From Peptacetobacter hominis (GTDB lineage Bacteria; Bacillota; Clostridia; Peptostreptococcales; Peptostreptococcaceae): a stretch of 64,000 nucleotides of DNA. The translations under genes and the position numbers were made by a program. The first letter of the stretch is position 1, and every line of letters starts with the position of its first letter. Below, in pieces: positions 48,957 through 57,745 of the stretch. The stretch is from assembly GCF_006861675.1 (NCBI RefSeq), contig NZ_SGJB01000005.1, positions 1 through 64,000 on the forward strand, written 5' to 3'. The notes beneath the pieces are model-generated. The model was not told the DNA's origin. It saw only the letters and a list, made by a program, of their open reading frames with translations, and ran no database searches.

Positions 48957-50576
48957 TTATAGTTCATCAGCACTCTGATGATTCATTTTCAGGAACATAA
49001 GGAATGCAAGCATTGCTATTATTCCAAATCCAAGTGATATCACAGCTGATTTTGTAAATCCTGCAACAAGATATGTTACAAATGATATTGCTGCTGCAGA
49101 CATTGCATAAGGAAGCTGAGTAGATACATGGTTCACATGGTCACTCTGAGAACCTGCAGATGCCATTATAGTAGTATCTGATATAGGAGAACAATGGTCT
49201 CCACATACAGCTCCTGCCATACATGCTGATATAGATATTATCATCATAGTATGATCATTAGAGAATACTCCAACAACTATAGGTATAAGTATTCCAAATG
49301 TTCCCCATGAAGTTCCTGTTGCAAATGCAAGGAAACATCCAACAACAAATATTATAGCTGGAAGGAAATTGCTAAGTCCCTGAGCATAAGTTTTCATTAT
49401 TCCCTCAACGAATACCGCTGCTCCAAGACTGTCTGTCATAGCTTTAAGAGCCCATGCAAAAGTAAGTATCATTATTGCAGGAACCATAGATTTGAAACCT
49501 TCTGGTATACATTCCATGCATTTTTTGAAACTAAGAACTCTTCTAAATACATATAAAAGTATTGTAACAACTAATGCAAAGAAACTTCCTAGTGAAAGTC
49601 CAAGTGAAGCATCTGCATTTGAAAAAGATGATGCAAAACTTTCACCACTGAAAAATCCACCTGTGTATATCATTCCTATAACACAGAAAACTATAAGTGA
49701 AAATATAGGTATAAGAAGATCTATTACATGTCCGTCTGTATTTTCTTTTTCTTCATCTGTATATGCATAAGGCATTGCACCTGTAGTAAATAAATCTCCA
49801 TTTTTAACAGCATTTATTTCATGCTCTTTCATAGGACCATAATCCACTTTGAACATAACAAGTCCAAGCATCATCAGTATTGTAAGAAGTGCATAGAAGT
49901 TATATGGTATAGCCTGTATAAATACTGATAGACCATCTTCTCCCGGAACAAATCCTGTAACAGCAGCTGCCCATGAAGATATCGGTGCTATTATACATAC
50001 CGGAGCAGCTGTTGCATCTATAAGATATGCAAGTTTAGCTCTTGATACGTTATGTCTGTCTGTTATAGGTCTCATAACACTACCTACTGTAAGGCAGTTG
50101 AAATAGTCATCTATAAATATAAGGCATCCTAAAAGAATAGTTGTAAGCTGTGCTCCTACTCTTGTTTTTATATGTTTTCCAGCCCAAACTCCAAATGCTG
50201 CTGATCCTCCTGCTCTGTTCATAAGGCTTACCATAGCACCAAGTATTACAAGGAATATAAGTATACCTACGTTGTAAGAATCAGAAAGTACTGATATTAT
50301 ACCGTCACTGAATACATGTGTTATTGCAAGCTCAAAGTTTCCACCTGCATAGAATACTCCACCTACGATTATTCCTATAAGAAGTGAACTATAAACCTCT
50401 TTTGTTATAAGTGCAAGAACTATAGCTACAACTGGTGGTACAAGTGCCCAGAATGTAGCATATACAGCCGGAGTATATTCAGCTGCATCTCCTTCAGCAA
50501 ATACAGTTGCCGTAGTCATTATCAAAATGGCAATAAGCAGTGTCGCCACGCTTAGAAAATTTCTTCTGTTTCTCAT
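48957..50576 (-). CDS. NhaC-family antiporter under a lysine riboswitch, probable lysine carrier
   Basis: 539 residues. A signal-like first helix ending near VFAEGDA is followed by about twelve membrane helices. NhaC-type landmarks include LIFIDDYFNCLTVGSVMRPI, LIDATAAPVCIIAPISSWAA, FATGTSWGTFGILIPIVVG and AGAVCGDHCSPISDTTIM. NhaC proteins exchange sodium for protons. The subgroup controlled by lysine riboswitches (LysW) is believed to carry lysine, and the riboswitch here argues for that. I chose the ATG of MRNRRNF, 9 nt after AGAGAGG; upstream starts lie inside the leader. A terminator follows. Confidence 0.9.
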   Translation of the reverse strand: MRNRRNFLSVATLLIAILIMTTATVFAEGDAAEYTPAVYATFWALVPPVVAIVLALITKEVYSSLLIGIIVGGVFYAGGNFELAITHVFSDGIISVLSDSYNVGILIFLVILGAMVSLMNRAGGSAAFGVWAGKHIKTRVGAQLTTILLGCLIFIDDYFNCLTVGSVMRPITDRHNVSRAKLAYLIDATAAPVCIIAPISSWAAAVTGFVPGEDGLSVFIQAIPYNFYALLTILMMLGLVMFKVDYGPMKEHEINAVKNGDLFTTGAMPYAYTDEEKENTDGHVIDLLIPIFSLIVFCVIGMIYTGGFFSGESFASSFSNADASLGLSLGSFFALVVTILLYVFRRVLSFKKCMECIPEGFKSMVPAIMILTFAWALKAMTDSLGAAVFVEGIMKTYAQGLSNFLPAIIFVVGCFLAFATGTSWGTFGILIPIVVGVFSNDHTMMIISISACMAGAVCGDHCSPISDTTIMASAGSQSDHVNHVSTQLPYAMSAAAISFVTYLVAGFTKSAVISLGFGIIAMLAFLMFLKMNHQSADEL

Positions 50577-50601
50577 TTTTTTCATCCTCTCTTTATACAA
50601 T

Positions 50602-50651
50602 AAAAAAGCCACAAATGATATGTCACATTTCGAACACAGCATTTATGGCTT
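50602..50651 (-). terminator. Terminator of the lysine riboswitch expression platform
   Basis: AAGCCATAAATG pairs with CATTTGTGGCTT around a 22-nt loop, followed by TTTTTT on the minus strand. It lies between the aptamer and the antiporter start, as expected for an OFF switch that stops transcription when lysine is bound. Confidence 0.88.
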
Positions 50652-50699
50652 ATAATTCCCTATCAATAATTCAATTAATATAATATATATATAATACCA

Positions 50700-50860
50700 G
50701 ATAGCTCTCCACTCATGTGACAGTCTATCGCATATTCTGCGGTAGCCCAGAAACAGATCTGAAGCATTCTCTGTTTCTTCGGCGATAGTTCCTTTCTACA
50801 AAGACGGCTGCCCTGCCCTGAATCCATGTATACTGATAAATATCGCGCCTCTATCATTAG
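50700..50860 (-). promoter_or_regulatory. Lysine riboswitch (L-box)
   Basis: Read on the minus strand, the conserved blocks occur in order. GATAGAGGCGCGA opens the P1/P2 junction, followed by AGTAT, GAAAGG, CGCCGAAG, CTGGG and CTGTCA. The closing TGGAGAGCTATC pairs with the start to form P1. Spacing and length (about 160 nt) match the L-box. It controls the NhaC-type gene downstream by termination. Confidence 0.94.
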
Positions 50861-50903
50861 TTTCTTAATTTAGTTTTAACTAGACTTTAACATTATTTCA
50901 GAC

Positions 50904-51839
50904 TTATGTCAAGTATATTTTTTCAACCATGCCTTTAAGTTCTTCTACATTTTCCTTTGAAGGTGGTTTTGTTCCTATTGTAGCTATTGCCCCTGCAGAC
51001 ATAGCCATAGAAAGTTCTGCTATCTTTTCCAACCCTAATTTTTTTTCATATCCATATACAAGTCCTGCAAGCATCGCATCACCTGCTCCAACTGTAGAGT
51101 GTTTTTTTATTTTTAGACCAGGACATTTTATTACACCACTTTTATCTGCAAAATAAGCACCTTTTTCACCACATGACAACGCTATAATATCTATTCCTGA
51201 TTCTATAAGCTCTTTCATTGTATTTGATATAAATTTATCATCAGCTTTTTCTTCAGATATATTTTTCATTCTGCAAATATCTTTAAGTTTAAATTTTAAC
51301 ACTTCTGGTTTTTCGGATATTATATCCATAGGATTTTCTGAGTCTATACCAACAACAGTTCTAACATCTCTTGAATGTGCCAGCGATATTATTTTTCTGT
51401 ATATATCCTGGTCTGAGCAGTTTTTTGAATTACCGGAAAGTACAAAAATTCCACCGGATACAGCATACCCTTCAAGTTTGAACATCAGCTCTTTTATCCG
51501 CTCTTCTGATATATCAGGTCCCTTTTCATTTAATTCTGTTATTTCGCCATTTTCTTCTATTATTTTTGTATTTGTTCTAGTCTCTCCGTACACTGGTATA
51601 AAGTCGTTTTTTATCCCCGATTTATCAAGCATTTTTTTCAGATATACTCCGGAATCACCTGCAATAAATCCTACTGTTATAGGTTCTTTGCCCATCATTT
51701 TTAGATTTTTTGCAGTATTTATACCTTTGCCACCCGCATCAGTCTCAGAGTTTATTATGTTATTCACTCCTCTGTGCTTGTAGTTTTCAACATCAAGAGT
51801 ATTATCTATTGATGGATTCAAAGATAGCGTTATAATCAT
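50904..51839 (-). CDS. fruK: 1-phosphofructokinase-type PfkB kinase
   Basis: 311 residues. Opening ITLSLNPSIDNTLDVENY, the sugar-binding GGKGINTAKNLKMMGK, and the PfkB anion-hole motif TVGAGDAMLAGLVYGYEK with catalytic Asp are present. This pattern fits 1-phosphofructokinase; tagatose-6-phosphate kinase (LacC) is the close alternative. No phosphotransferase permease or DeoR regulator is next to it, so the symbol is tentative. GGGAGG precedes the ATG. Confidence 0.85.
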   Translation of the reverse strand: MIITLSLNPSIDNTLDVENYKHRGVNNIINSETDAGGKGINTAKNLKMMGKEPITVGFIAGDSGVYLKKMLDKSGIKNDFIPVYGETRTNTKIIEENGEITELNEKGPDISEERIKELMFKLEGYAVSGGIFVLSGNSKNCSDQDIYRKIISLAHSRDVRTVVGIDSENPMDIISEKPEVLKFKLKDICRMKNISEEKADDKFISNTMKELIESGIDIIALSCGEKGAYFADKSGVIKCPGLKIKKHSTVGAGDAMLAGLVYGYEKKLGLEKIAELSMAMSAGAIATIGTKPPSKENVEELKGMVEKIYLT

Positions 51840-51896
51840 CCTCTTGCCTCCCTTTTCTTATGATTCCATATCATTAGTATAACATAATAATATGAA

Positions 51897-51925
51897 AAAT
51901 GCTCCCGAATATATCGAGAGCATTT
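51897..51925 (-). terminator. Probable terminator after the flavodoxin gene
   Basis: An AAATGCTC/GAGCATTT stem is followed by TTTTTC on the minus strand, about 145 nt after the flavodoxin stop. The intervening sequence holds no gene that I can see. Confidence 0.6.
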
Positions 51926-52069
51926 CCAAGGTATTCTTTAAGGATTTATTTGTACATTGTGTGGGTGGCTAATTATAATAATTTATTTTAATAAAAGGTT
52001 AATGGTTAGTTGATATGATTAATAGGGTTTTTAGGCTAATTCTTATATCCCACGCAATGAGTTAAACAA

Positions 52070-52504
52070 TTACATAGATTCAGCTATTATTTTGCCAAAT
52101 TCTTTGAGTTCATCAATATCTGATCCTGAAGGAGCTTCATTGCATATAATGCCTTTTTCTCCTACAAGCTCAGAACCTGCAGCTTTCATTCTTTCTTCCC
52201 ATGACTCCATCCATTCTCCTGATCCCCATCCATAAGATCCGAATAAAGCCACTTTCTTACCTGATAATGATTTTTCTATATCTGCTACAAATGGTTCCAT
52301 CTCTGATTCTTCAAGTTCCTCATTTCCCATTGAAGGGCATCCCAGAACGATTAAATCCTCTTTTAATATTTCATCTATATTTGCGTTGGAAACATTGATA
52401 AGAGAAACTTCCTTTCCGGCTTCTTTTATTCCGTCAGCTATGATTGACGCCATTTGTTCTGTATTTCCTGTTCCACTCCAATAAACTATTTTTACTTCAT
52501 TCAT
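52070..52504 (-). CDS. Flavodoxin
   Basis: 144 residues, a short-chain flavodoxin. The phosphate loop is WSGTGNTEQMA (about 9-19). The FMN-stacking loops are LGCPSMGNEELEES and FGSYGWGSGEWMESW with aromatic Tyr/Trp. It carries one electron at a time in the cytoplasm in place of ferredoxin. AGGAGG precedes ATG. It follows the DUF3793 gene by 32 nt, a pairing frequent in clostridia, often in iron-related gene sets. Confidence 0.94.
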   Translation of the reverse strand: MNEVKIVYWSGTGNTEQMASIIADGIKEAGKEVSLINVSNANIDEILKEDLIVLGCPSMGNEELEESEMEPFVADIEKSLSGKKVALFGSYGWGSGEWMESWEERMKAAGSELVGEKGIICNEAPSGSDIDELKEFGKIIAESM

Positions 52505-52536
52505 TGTAATATCCTCCTGTCTACAATACTTTCATC

Positions 52537-53130
52537 TTAGAAACCAAATACTGTATCTATATTTTTAAATTCAGAACTTATTTGATACAGTTTCTTCCCG
52601 TTTGCAATTTGTTTTATAAAATATCTTTTTATTTCCTTATACATTGCAAACGTTTTTATTTTTTCCTCAGCGTTTTTGTATACTTTCCAATACCCCGAAT
52701 ATATAAAGTTCTGTCCATTGTTTTCTATAAATCCAACAACATCCTCTATAGGATATCCCAAAAGTATTCCTATTTCGTGTGGAAATTCTGATTTTCTATT
52801 TCTGAAAGAAGTATATCTATCTGATAATCGAACAAGTATATTATCTATATCTGTATCGATATATCCATATTTTTTGATAAAATCTATATTTCCTGTATCG
52901 TTTATAAGATTTTCAATAGAGAATCTATTGTATATAATCGACACACTTTCCTTCTCACCTTCATATAGTTTTGTATGTTCAAGTCCTGTATTCTTCAGTT
53001 CCTCTGATATACACCCGGAACATTCGTTACTATATATAAGTAAATTTGAAGGTTTAATCCCTGAAAGAACCAGGGAACACTGTAGTGCTATATTTCCTTT
53101 TATACTGCATCTCAAACAAGATATATCCAT
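52537..53130 (-). CDS. DUF3793 family protein
   Basis: 197 residues. The family signature is clear: FPHEIGILLGYPIEDVVGFI, then a Gly-rich turn and YSGYWKVYKNAEEKIKTFA. Several cysteines are present (ISCLRCSIKG, CSGCISEE). The function of DUF3793 is unknown; the habitual neighbour flavodoxin suggests a redox or metal role. AGGAGGAC precedes ATG, and the two genes form an operon. Confidence 0.9.
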   Translation of the reverse strand: MDISCLRCSIKGNIALQCSLVLSGIKPSNLLIYSNECSGCISEELKNTGLEHTKLYEGEKESVSIIYNRFSIENLINDTGNIDFIKKYGYIDTDIDNILVRLSDRYTSFRNRKSEFPHEIGILLGYPIEDVVGFIENNGQNFIYSGYWKVYKNAEEKIKTFAMYKEIKRYFIKQIANGKKLYQISSEFKNIDTVFGF

Positions 53131-53272
53131 TTTTTATGTCCTCCTACTCTTCAGGTTTTGATTTTAATTATCAATTTCATCTATATATAGAATACTACAT
53201 TATTTTTAATTAATCAAGACTTTTATTTGATAATTTATATCATTTATTTGAGGTTTTATGACAATAAAAAAA

Positions 53273-53293
53273 CTGCCGATTATAAATCGGCAG
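53273..53293 (-). terminator. Terminator of the molybdenum cofactor operon
   Basis: CTGCCGAT pairs with ATCGGCAG around a 5-nt loop, followed on the minus strand by seven U residues, directly after the moaC-MOSC stop. Confidence 0.9.
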
Positions 53294-53300
53294 CAATATA

Positions 53301-54212
53301 TTATATTATTTCAATTTTATCTTTTATATTTATTATTCCTTCTTTTATTACTTTTGCAAATATCCCTTCTGTCGGCATTATACATTGACCAGTTTCTTTC
53401 TTTATACTACATCCATTATGACATTTTTTACCTATCTGTGTTATTTCAAGTACACAATTTCCTATTTTTAATAGAGTTCCAGGATCAAGCTTATAAAGTT
53501 CGATTCCCCTTGTAGTTATATTTTCTGCAAAATCACCATAGGAAAATTTTCTCCCTGAAATATTTTCCATCTTTTCTATACTTTCTATCCCAAGAAGACT
53601 TACCTGCCTATGCCAGTTTCCAGCATGGGCATCACCTTTTATACCATAATCTTTTATACACTCTACTGATTTTACAGGCGTTTTAACAGTTCCTTTCTCA
53701 GAGCTCAAATTTACAGATTCAACATACATTTCCTCTTCTAAGGTATCTGTTTTAAAATCTCCGGATTTTCCCCCTGTTTTTTCCATCAGGTGTATATCTG
53801 TTATCCTTATTTTCTTATCTGCAGATTTACACATGTCATATATAGTAAGTGCTGCCATAGTGCAGGAATTTAAGGCTTCCATTTCAACACCGGTTTTAGC
53901 AAATGTACTACATGTTGATTTTATTTTTATAGAACATTCTTTTTCATCTATATCGAATTTCAAGTCACATCCGCTTAAACTTATATGATGACACATCGGT
54001 ATATTAAAAGATGTATTCTTCGCCCCCATTATCCCTGCAACCTGTGCAACGGCAATAACGTCACCTTTTTTTTCACTTCCATTTTTTACAAGATTCATGG
54101 CATCGCGGCTCATTTTTACAGTAGCACATGCAATAGCAGTTCTCTTTGTTATGTCTTTTTCTCCTACGTCTACCATTTTTGCATATCCATGGCTATTTAT
54201 ATGTGTAAGCAT
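53301..54212 (-). CDS. moaC: Fused cyclic pyranopterin monophosphate synthase (MoaC) and MOSC domain protein
   Basis: 303 residues, two domains. Residues 1-158 are MoaC, with MVDVGEKDITKRTAIA, PMCHHISLSGCDL and the active-site stretch GVEMEALNSCTMAALTIYDM; it makes cyclic pyranopterin monophosphate with MoaA. Residues about 165-303 are a MOSC domain with KDYGIKGDAHAGNWHRQVSL and the sulfur-carrying Cys region GKKCHNGCSIKKE. MOSC domains handle sulfurated cofactor. The fusion suggests that early and late cofactor steps are tied together. AGGAGG precedes ATG; it starts 3 nt after moaA. Confidence 0.95.
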   Translation of the reverse strand: MLTHINSHGYAKMVDVGEKDITKRTAIACATVKMSRDAMNLVKNGSEKKGDVIAVAQVAGIMGAKNTSFNIPMCHHISLSGCDLKFDIDEKECSIKIKSTCSTFAKTGVEMEALNSCTMAALTIYDMCKSADKKIRITDIHLMEKTGGKSGDFKTDTLEEEMYVESVNLSSEKGTVKTPVKSVECIKDYGIKGDAHAGNWHRQVSLLGIESIEKMENISGRKFSYGDFAENITTRGIELYKLDPGTLLKIGNCVLEITQIGKKCHNGCSIKKETGQCIMPTEGIFAKVIKEGIINIKDKIEII

Positions 54213-54214
54213 TA

Positions 54215-55174
54215 TTATCCTCCTATCTGGTACATATCTCTTGAAGAGTCGCTGCTCTTTCTTTTCACAAGATTATGCCGTCTTGGTTTTACCCAGATAT
54301 ATTCTTTTATACTTTCATTGAATAGATACTGTTTATGTAAAAGAGGTTTTAAATCTATTTCATTTTTTGAATGCAGGCATAATTTCAGCATACCATCTGC
54401 AGTTATCCTTACTCTATTACATCTATCACAGAAAGAACAACTTAAAGGAGTTATTACACCTACTCTTCCCTTAGATCCAGGTAGGACATAATAATCTGCT
54501 ATGCTCCCATGTTGTCTTTCTTTTACTTTTCTTATTTCCGGAAGTGATTCTATTACATTTCTTATATCAAGATAACCCCTTTGATATATCTGTTTAGCCT
54601 CTCCTATAGGCATCAGTTCAATAAATCTCACATCAACGTATGCTCTTCTGGATATTTCAATAAAGTCAACTATTTCATTATCATTAAAATCCTTTATTGC
54701 AACACAGTTTATTTTCACTTTAAGCCCTATAGCACTGCATGCATTTATCGCATTTATTACTTCATTCAAATTACCATTTCTCGTTACAGCTCTGTATTTA
54801 TACTGTTTAAGAGAGTCCATACTTATATTTACTGCAGTAAGTCCGCACTCTTTCAAAGTCTTTATCTTATCTACAAGTCCTATTCCATTTGTTGTAATTG
54901 CTATATCCTTTACTCCACATTCTCTTGTAAATTTTATAATCTCAGGAAGCTGAGGATACAACAACGGCTCTCCTCCTGTAAATCTTATTTTCTTTATTCC
55001 ATTATCAGCAAATCCTTTTATAAGGAATTTAAAGTCCTCAGGCTTCATCACATCATTTACATATCCCGGCCTAAATCTTTTTTCAGCCGGCATACAGTAA
55101 ACACATCTCAAATTACATTTATCAGTAAGAGATATTCTCAGATAATCTATTACTCTTCCATATCTATCTATCAT
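54215..55174 (-). CDS. moaA: GTP 3',8-cyclase MoaA
   Basis: 319 residues. The radical SAM cluster motif is DKCNLRCVYCMP (C-x3-C-x2-C). Following motifs are KIRFTGGEPLLYPQLPEI and ITTNGIGL. The second 4Fe-4S site lies in PLSCSFCDRCNRVRITADGM and KLCLHS. The chain ends in the GG pair needed for activity. It converts GTP to 3',8-cyclo-GTP, the first step of molybdenum cofactor synthesis. I placed the start at MIDRYGR, overlapping mogA by 11 nt, because family members begin there. Confidence 0.96.
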   Translation of the reverse strand: MIDRYGRVIDYLRISLTDKCNLRCVYCMPAEKRFRPGYVNDVMKPEDFKFLIKGFADNGIKKIRFTGGEPLLYPQLPEIIKFTRECGVKDIAITTNGIGLVDKIKTLKECGLTAVNISMDSLKQYKYRAVTRNGNLNEVINAINACSAIGLKVKINCVAIKDFNDNEIVDFIEISRRAYVDVRFIELMPIGEAKQIYQRGYLDIRNVIESLPEIRKVKERQHGSIADYYVLPGSKGRVGVITPLSCSFCDRCNRVRITADGMLKLCLHSKNEIDLKPLLHKQYLFNESIKEYIWVKPRRHNLVKRKSSDSSRDMYQIGG

Positions 55175-55673
55175 TTTTGATACACTTTCCACAATCCGAT
55201 ACATTTCCTTTTATTGTATCAATTGCATGCGGTATTATGTCGATTATAGATTCAATATTCTCTAAAGCTCCCTTTGGACTTCCCGGAAGATTAATTATAA
55301 GGCTTTCTTTTCTTATTCCACATATTCCTCTGCTGAGAACTGCTCTTTTCGTTATTGCAGATGACTTCATCCTCATGTATTCTGATATCCCCGGAACCTC
55401 TCTGTCAATAATAGATAATGTGGTTTCAGGAGTAATATCCCTTTTTGAAAGACCTGTTCCTCCATTTGTAACTATGAAATCATATTTTTTATTATCACAC
55501 ATATCTATAAGTATATCTCTAAGTTTTTCGCATTCATCCGGAATCAAAACTTCCTCTTTTACGCTATAATCTTTGTTATTTTCTATAAATCTTTTGAGTT
55601 CAGGACCTGTAAGATCTTCTCTCTCTCCTCTATATGCCCTGTCGCTCAACGTTATTATGGCAGTGTTTATCAT
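55164..55673 (-). CDS. mogA: Molybdopterin adenylyltransferase MogA/MoaB type
   Basis: 169 residues. Conserved MPT-binding motifs are LSDRAYRGEREDLTGPELK, the loop FIVTNGGTGLSKRDITPETT, IPGI-like VPGISEYMRMKSS, and IINLPGSPKGALENI. It adenylates molybdopterin before metal insertion. I chose the ATG after GGGAGGT. A C-terminal CGKC pair is unusual and may bind metal. It lies between mobA and moaA. Confidence 0.92.
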   Translation of the reverse strand: MINTAIITLSDRAYRGEREDLTGPELKRFIENNKDYSVKEEVLIPDECEKLRDILIDMCDNKKYDFIVTNGGTGLSKRDITPETTLSIIDREVPGISEYMRMKSSAITKRAVLSRGICGIRKESLIINLPGSPKGALENIESIIDIIPHAIDTIKGNVSDCGKCIKNDR

Positions 55674-55677
55674 ATTT

Positions 55678-56271
55678 CTACCTCCCGTCAAGTTTCCTGT
55701 ATTCTTCAGGGTAATTTATGTTTTTCACATACGTTTTGTTGGTTTCTTCAAATAAAATATATTTATTATTTTTTATAAAATCAACCAGACTCAATTTATT
55801 TTCCATTATACATCTATTAATTTCATCTTTATATATTTTTCTATATCCAGAACACAACGGCTGAATTCTTTTATCTGAAAATAAAATTACATTATATTTT
55901 TCATCACATTCATCGAGTCTGCCGGCTATATTTTCAGTTAGGTTCCTACTGATAAACGGCATATCGCATGCAATCACAACTATATCGTATTTTGCAGATT
56001 TCATTGCTGTATATATTCCCGATATGGGACCTTTTTCAGGATATATATCCTCAATAATTTTTATTCTTTCTTTCTCTTTTGATACTATTTCCAGATAATC
56101 ATGTCTCTCAATTCTGTCAGTGGCAAGTATAATCTCTTCAAATCTTTCAAATGCATCTATTGCATACGAGATAAACATCTTATTTTTTATAATAAGACTC
56201 CCTTTATCAATTCCCATTCTTCTACTTTTTCCACCGCACAAAATTACACCCGTCTTTTTTATAAAATCCAT
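55678..56271 (-). CDS. mobA: Molybdenum cofactor nucleotidyltransferase MobA
   Basis: 197 residues of the GT-A-like nucleotidyltransferase fold. The GTP-binding start is TGVILCGGKSRRMGIDKGSL. Further motifs are ILATDR, EDIYPEKGPISGIYTAMKSA and VIACDMPFISRNL, with the metal-binding Asp. It attaches GMP to molybdopterin to give the dinucleotide form. The MoCA-type MocA enzyme is the alternative. Its ATG overlaps the preceding stop by 1 nt. Confidence 0.92.
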   Translation of the reverse strand: MDFIKKTGVILCGGKSRRMGIDKGSLIIKNKMFISYAIDAFERFEEIILATDRIERHDYLEIVSKEKERIKIIEDIYPEKGPISGIYTAMKSAKYDIVVIACDMPFISRNLTENIAGRLDECDEKYNVILFSDKRIQPLCSGYRKIYKDEINRCIMENKLSLVDFIKNNKYILFEETNKTYVKNINYPEEYRKLDGR

Positions 56272-57638
56272 TAATCAAATATATCCTCTAATCTCTCTGT
56301 AAACTTGGCAAAAAGTTCTGCTCTTCCTGCTTCATACTCTATACAGTTTTCATAATTTTCCACTGTAAAATACATGACATCAGATGTTATCACGGCAATT
56401 TTTTCCAGATTCTGTTTATAAAGGATTTCAACACCATTTATATCTTCAAAAAGATTTGCAACTTCTGTATATATTTCATGAATTATAGAGTTTCCATCCT
56501 CTTCACCAAATTTTTCAATTATACTTTCTCTCATTTTTCTATCAAGAACAGTTTCTTTTATATAGTAAACAAAATTCTCAAAATCTTTTCTGTTCTTATA
56601 TGGCTCTATTTCAAATAATATCCTGAAGAACAGATTCCATGGAAATTCTGTATTAAGTCTCTCTCTGAAAAGTCCACCTATTCTCTTTGAAAACTCATCT
56701 TTAAATTCAGGCTCTGTTTCAAATTCTATTTCATTATTAAAATCGATATCCTTTGAAACTATTTCTGTAAGTCTGCTGAATTCTCTAAGTACAAACTGAC
56801 CTATTTTATCGTCAGATTCTATCTTGTTAAGTGAATAATTTATTATTGTTTCACATGCTTTTTTAAAATCTACAATAAATCCGATATTATCGAGCATTTT
56901 CTGAGAAAATATGTCATATACAAATTTTGCAAATAATTTTTCTATTTCTTTTCTACTTGTATATTCATTAAATCCTCTCTGAGCATGGAATGTTTTATAC
57001 AGGCTTAAAAGCTGCTGGTCTATCATAGTAAGATTCTGTTTTATTGTCACCATAAGATTTTTTATAAATCCATCGGCAAGTAGATAAGTATTGTTTTTAT
57101 ATATTATTTTATGCTCTATTTCTCCCCAGAACACATTTACAAGTGATTTTATCTGAAGTTCAAAATTTATATTTCTATTGAGTATTTTGTATATTCCGTC
57201 TATTTTATAGATTTCAAATCCATTTTTCTGTTTGCTTGGCTGTCTCTCAGATAGCTTAAGCTGTATATTTTTATTTTCTTTGTTATAATAATATACTTTA
57301 TCGTCCGTTCTATTAAAGTATCTTCTTAAAAGCCTATATATTTTGTTCTCTTCTTCTATAAATTTACACTCTATTCTAAGTCCTATAAGATCCGGAAGAA
57401 ATTCCATCATCTCGTCTGCTGTATCAAACTTTATCAGATATCTGTTTCTTATTATTTTTTCTCTAAGGCTTGATTCTGATTTTACCCTGGAAGATATACT
57501 TATATATTCCTGTTCTTTCTCTTTAAGAATTTTTTCAAGGTATTCTTCTATATCATCAGATATATCCGCAAGCATTGGAGACATTTCTGCAAGTATATCA
57601 ACTGATTTATCTATAAATTCAAACTCTTTTAAACTCAT
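56271..57638 (-). CDS. RelA/SpoT-domain protein, putative alarmone synthetase
   Basis: 455 residues. The first half is a RelA/SpoT nucleotidyltransferase domain: SSRVKSESSLREKIIRNRY, the loop DLIGLRIECKF, FEIYKIDG, and FELQIKSLVNVFWGEIEHKI with YK following, matching the E-x-Q-I and EHK motifs of ppGpp synthetases. The second half is a helical extension with no TGS or ACT domain, so it is neither a long RSH enzyme nor a minimal RelQ/RelP. Synthesis of (p)ppGpp is likely but unproven. AAAGGA precedes ATG. Curiously it is first in the molybdenum cofactor operon, overlapping mobA. Confidence 0.85.
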   Translation of the reverse strand: MSLKEFEFIDKSVDILAEMSPMLADISDDIEEYLEKILKEKEQEYISISSRVKSESSLREKIIRNRYLIKFDTADEMMEFLPDLIGLRIECKFIEEENKIYRLLRRYFNRTDDKVYYYNKENKNIQLKLSERQPSKQKNGFEIYKIDGIYKILNRNINFELQIKSLVNVFWGEIEHKIIYKNNTYLLADGFIKNLMVTIKQNLTMIDQQLLSLYKTFHAQRGFNEYTSRKEIEKLFAKFVYDIFSQKMLDNIGFIVDFKKACETIINYSLNKIESDDKIGQFVLREFSRLTEIVSKDIDFNNEIEFETEPEFKDEFSKRIGGLFRERLNTEFPWNLFFRILFEIEPYKNRKDFENFVYYIKETVLDRKMRESIIEKFGEEDGNSIIHEIYTEVANLFEDINGVEILYKQNLEKIAVITSDVMYFTVENYENCIEYEAGRAELFAKFTERLEDIFD

Positions 57639-57693
57639 TTTTATTTTCCTTTCAGTACTGCACATAGCGTTATAATTATATTCTACCATAAAA

Positions 57694-57736
57694 ATAGGGC
57701 ATTTTACATCATTAGTTATTATGTAAAATACCCTAT
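57694..57736 (-). terminator. Terminator of the lipase gene
   Basis: ATAGGGCATTTTACAT pairs with ATGTAAAATACCCTAT with one C-A mismatch. It is followed by TTTTTA on the minus strand, 10 nt after the stop at 57746. Confidence 0.85.
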
Positions 57737-57745
57737 CAAAATATA

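Noticed and set aside
50675-50857. A 60-codon minus-strand reading frame
   Set aside because: It coincides with the lysine riboswitch aptamer, whose RNA motifs fully explain the conservation.
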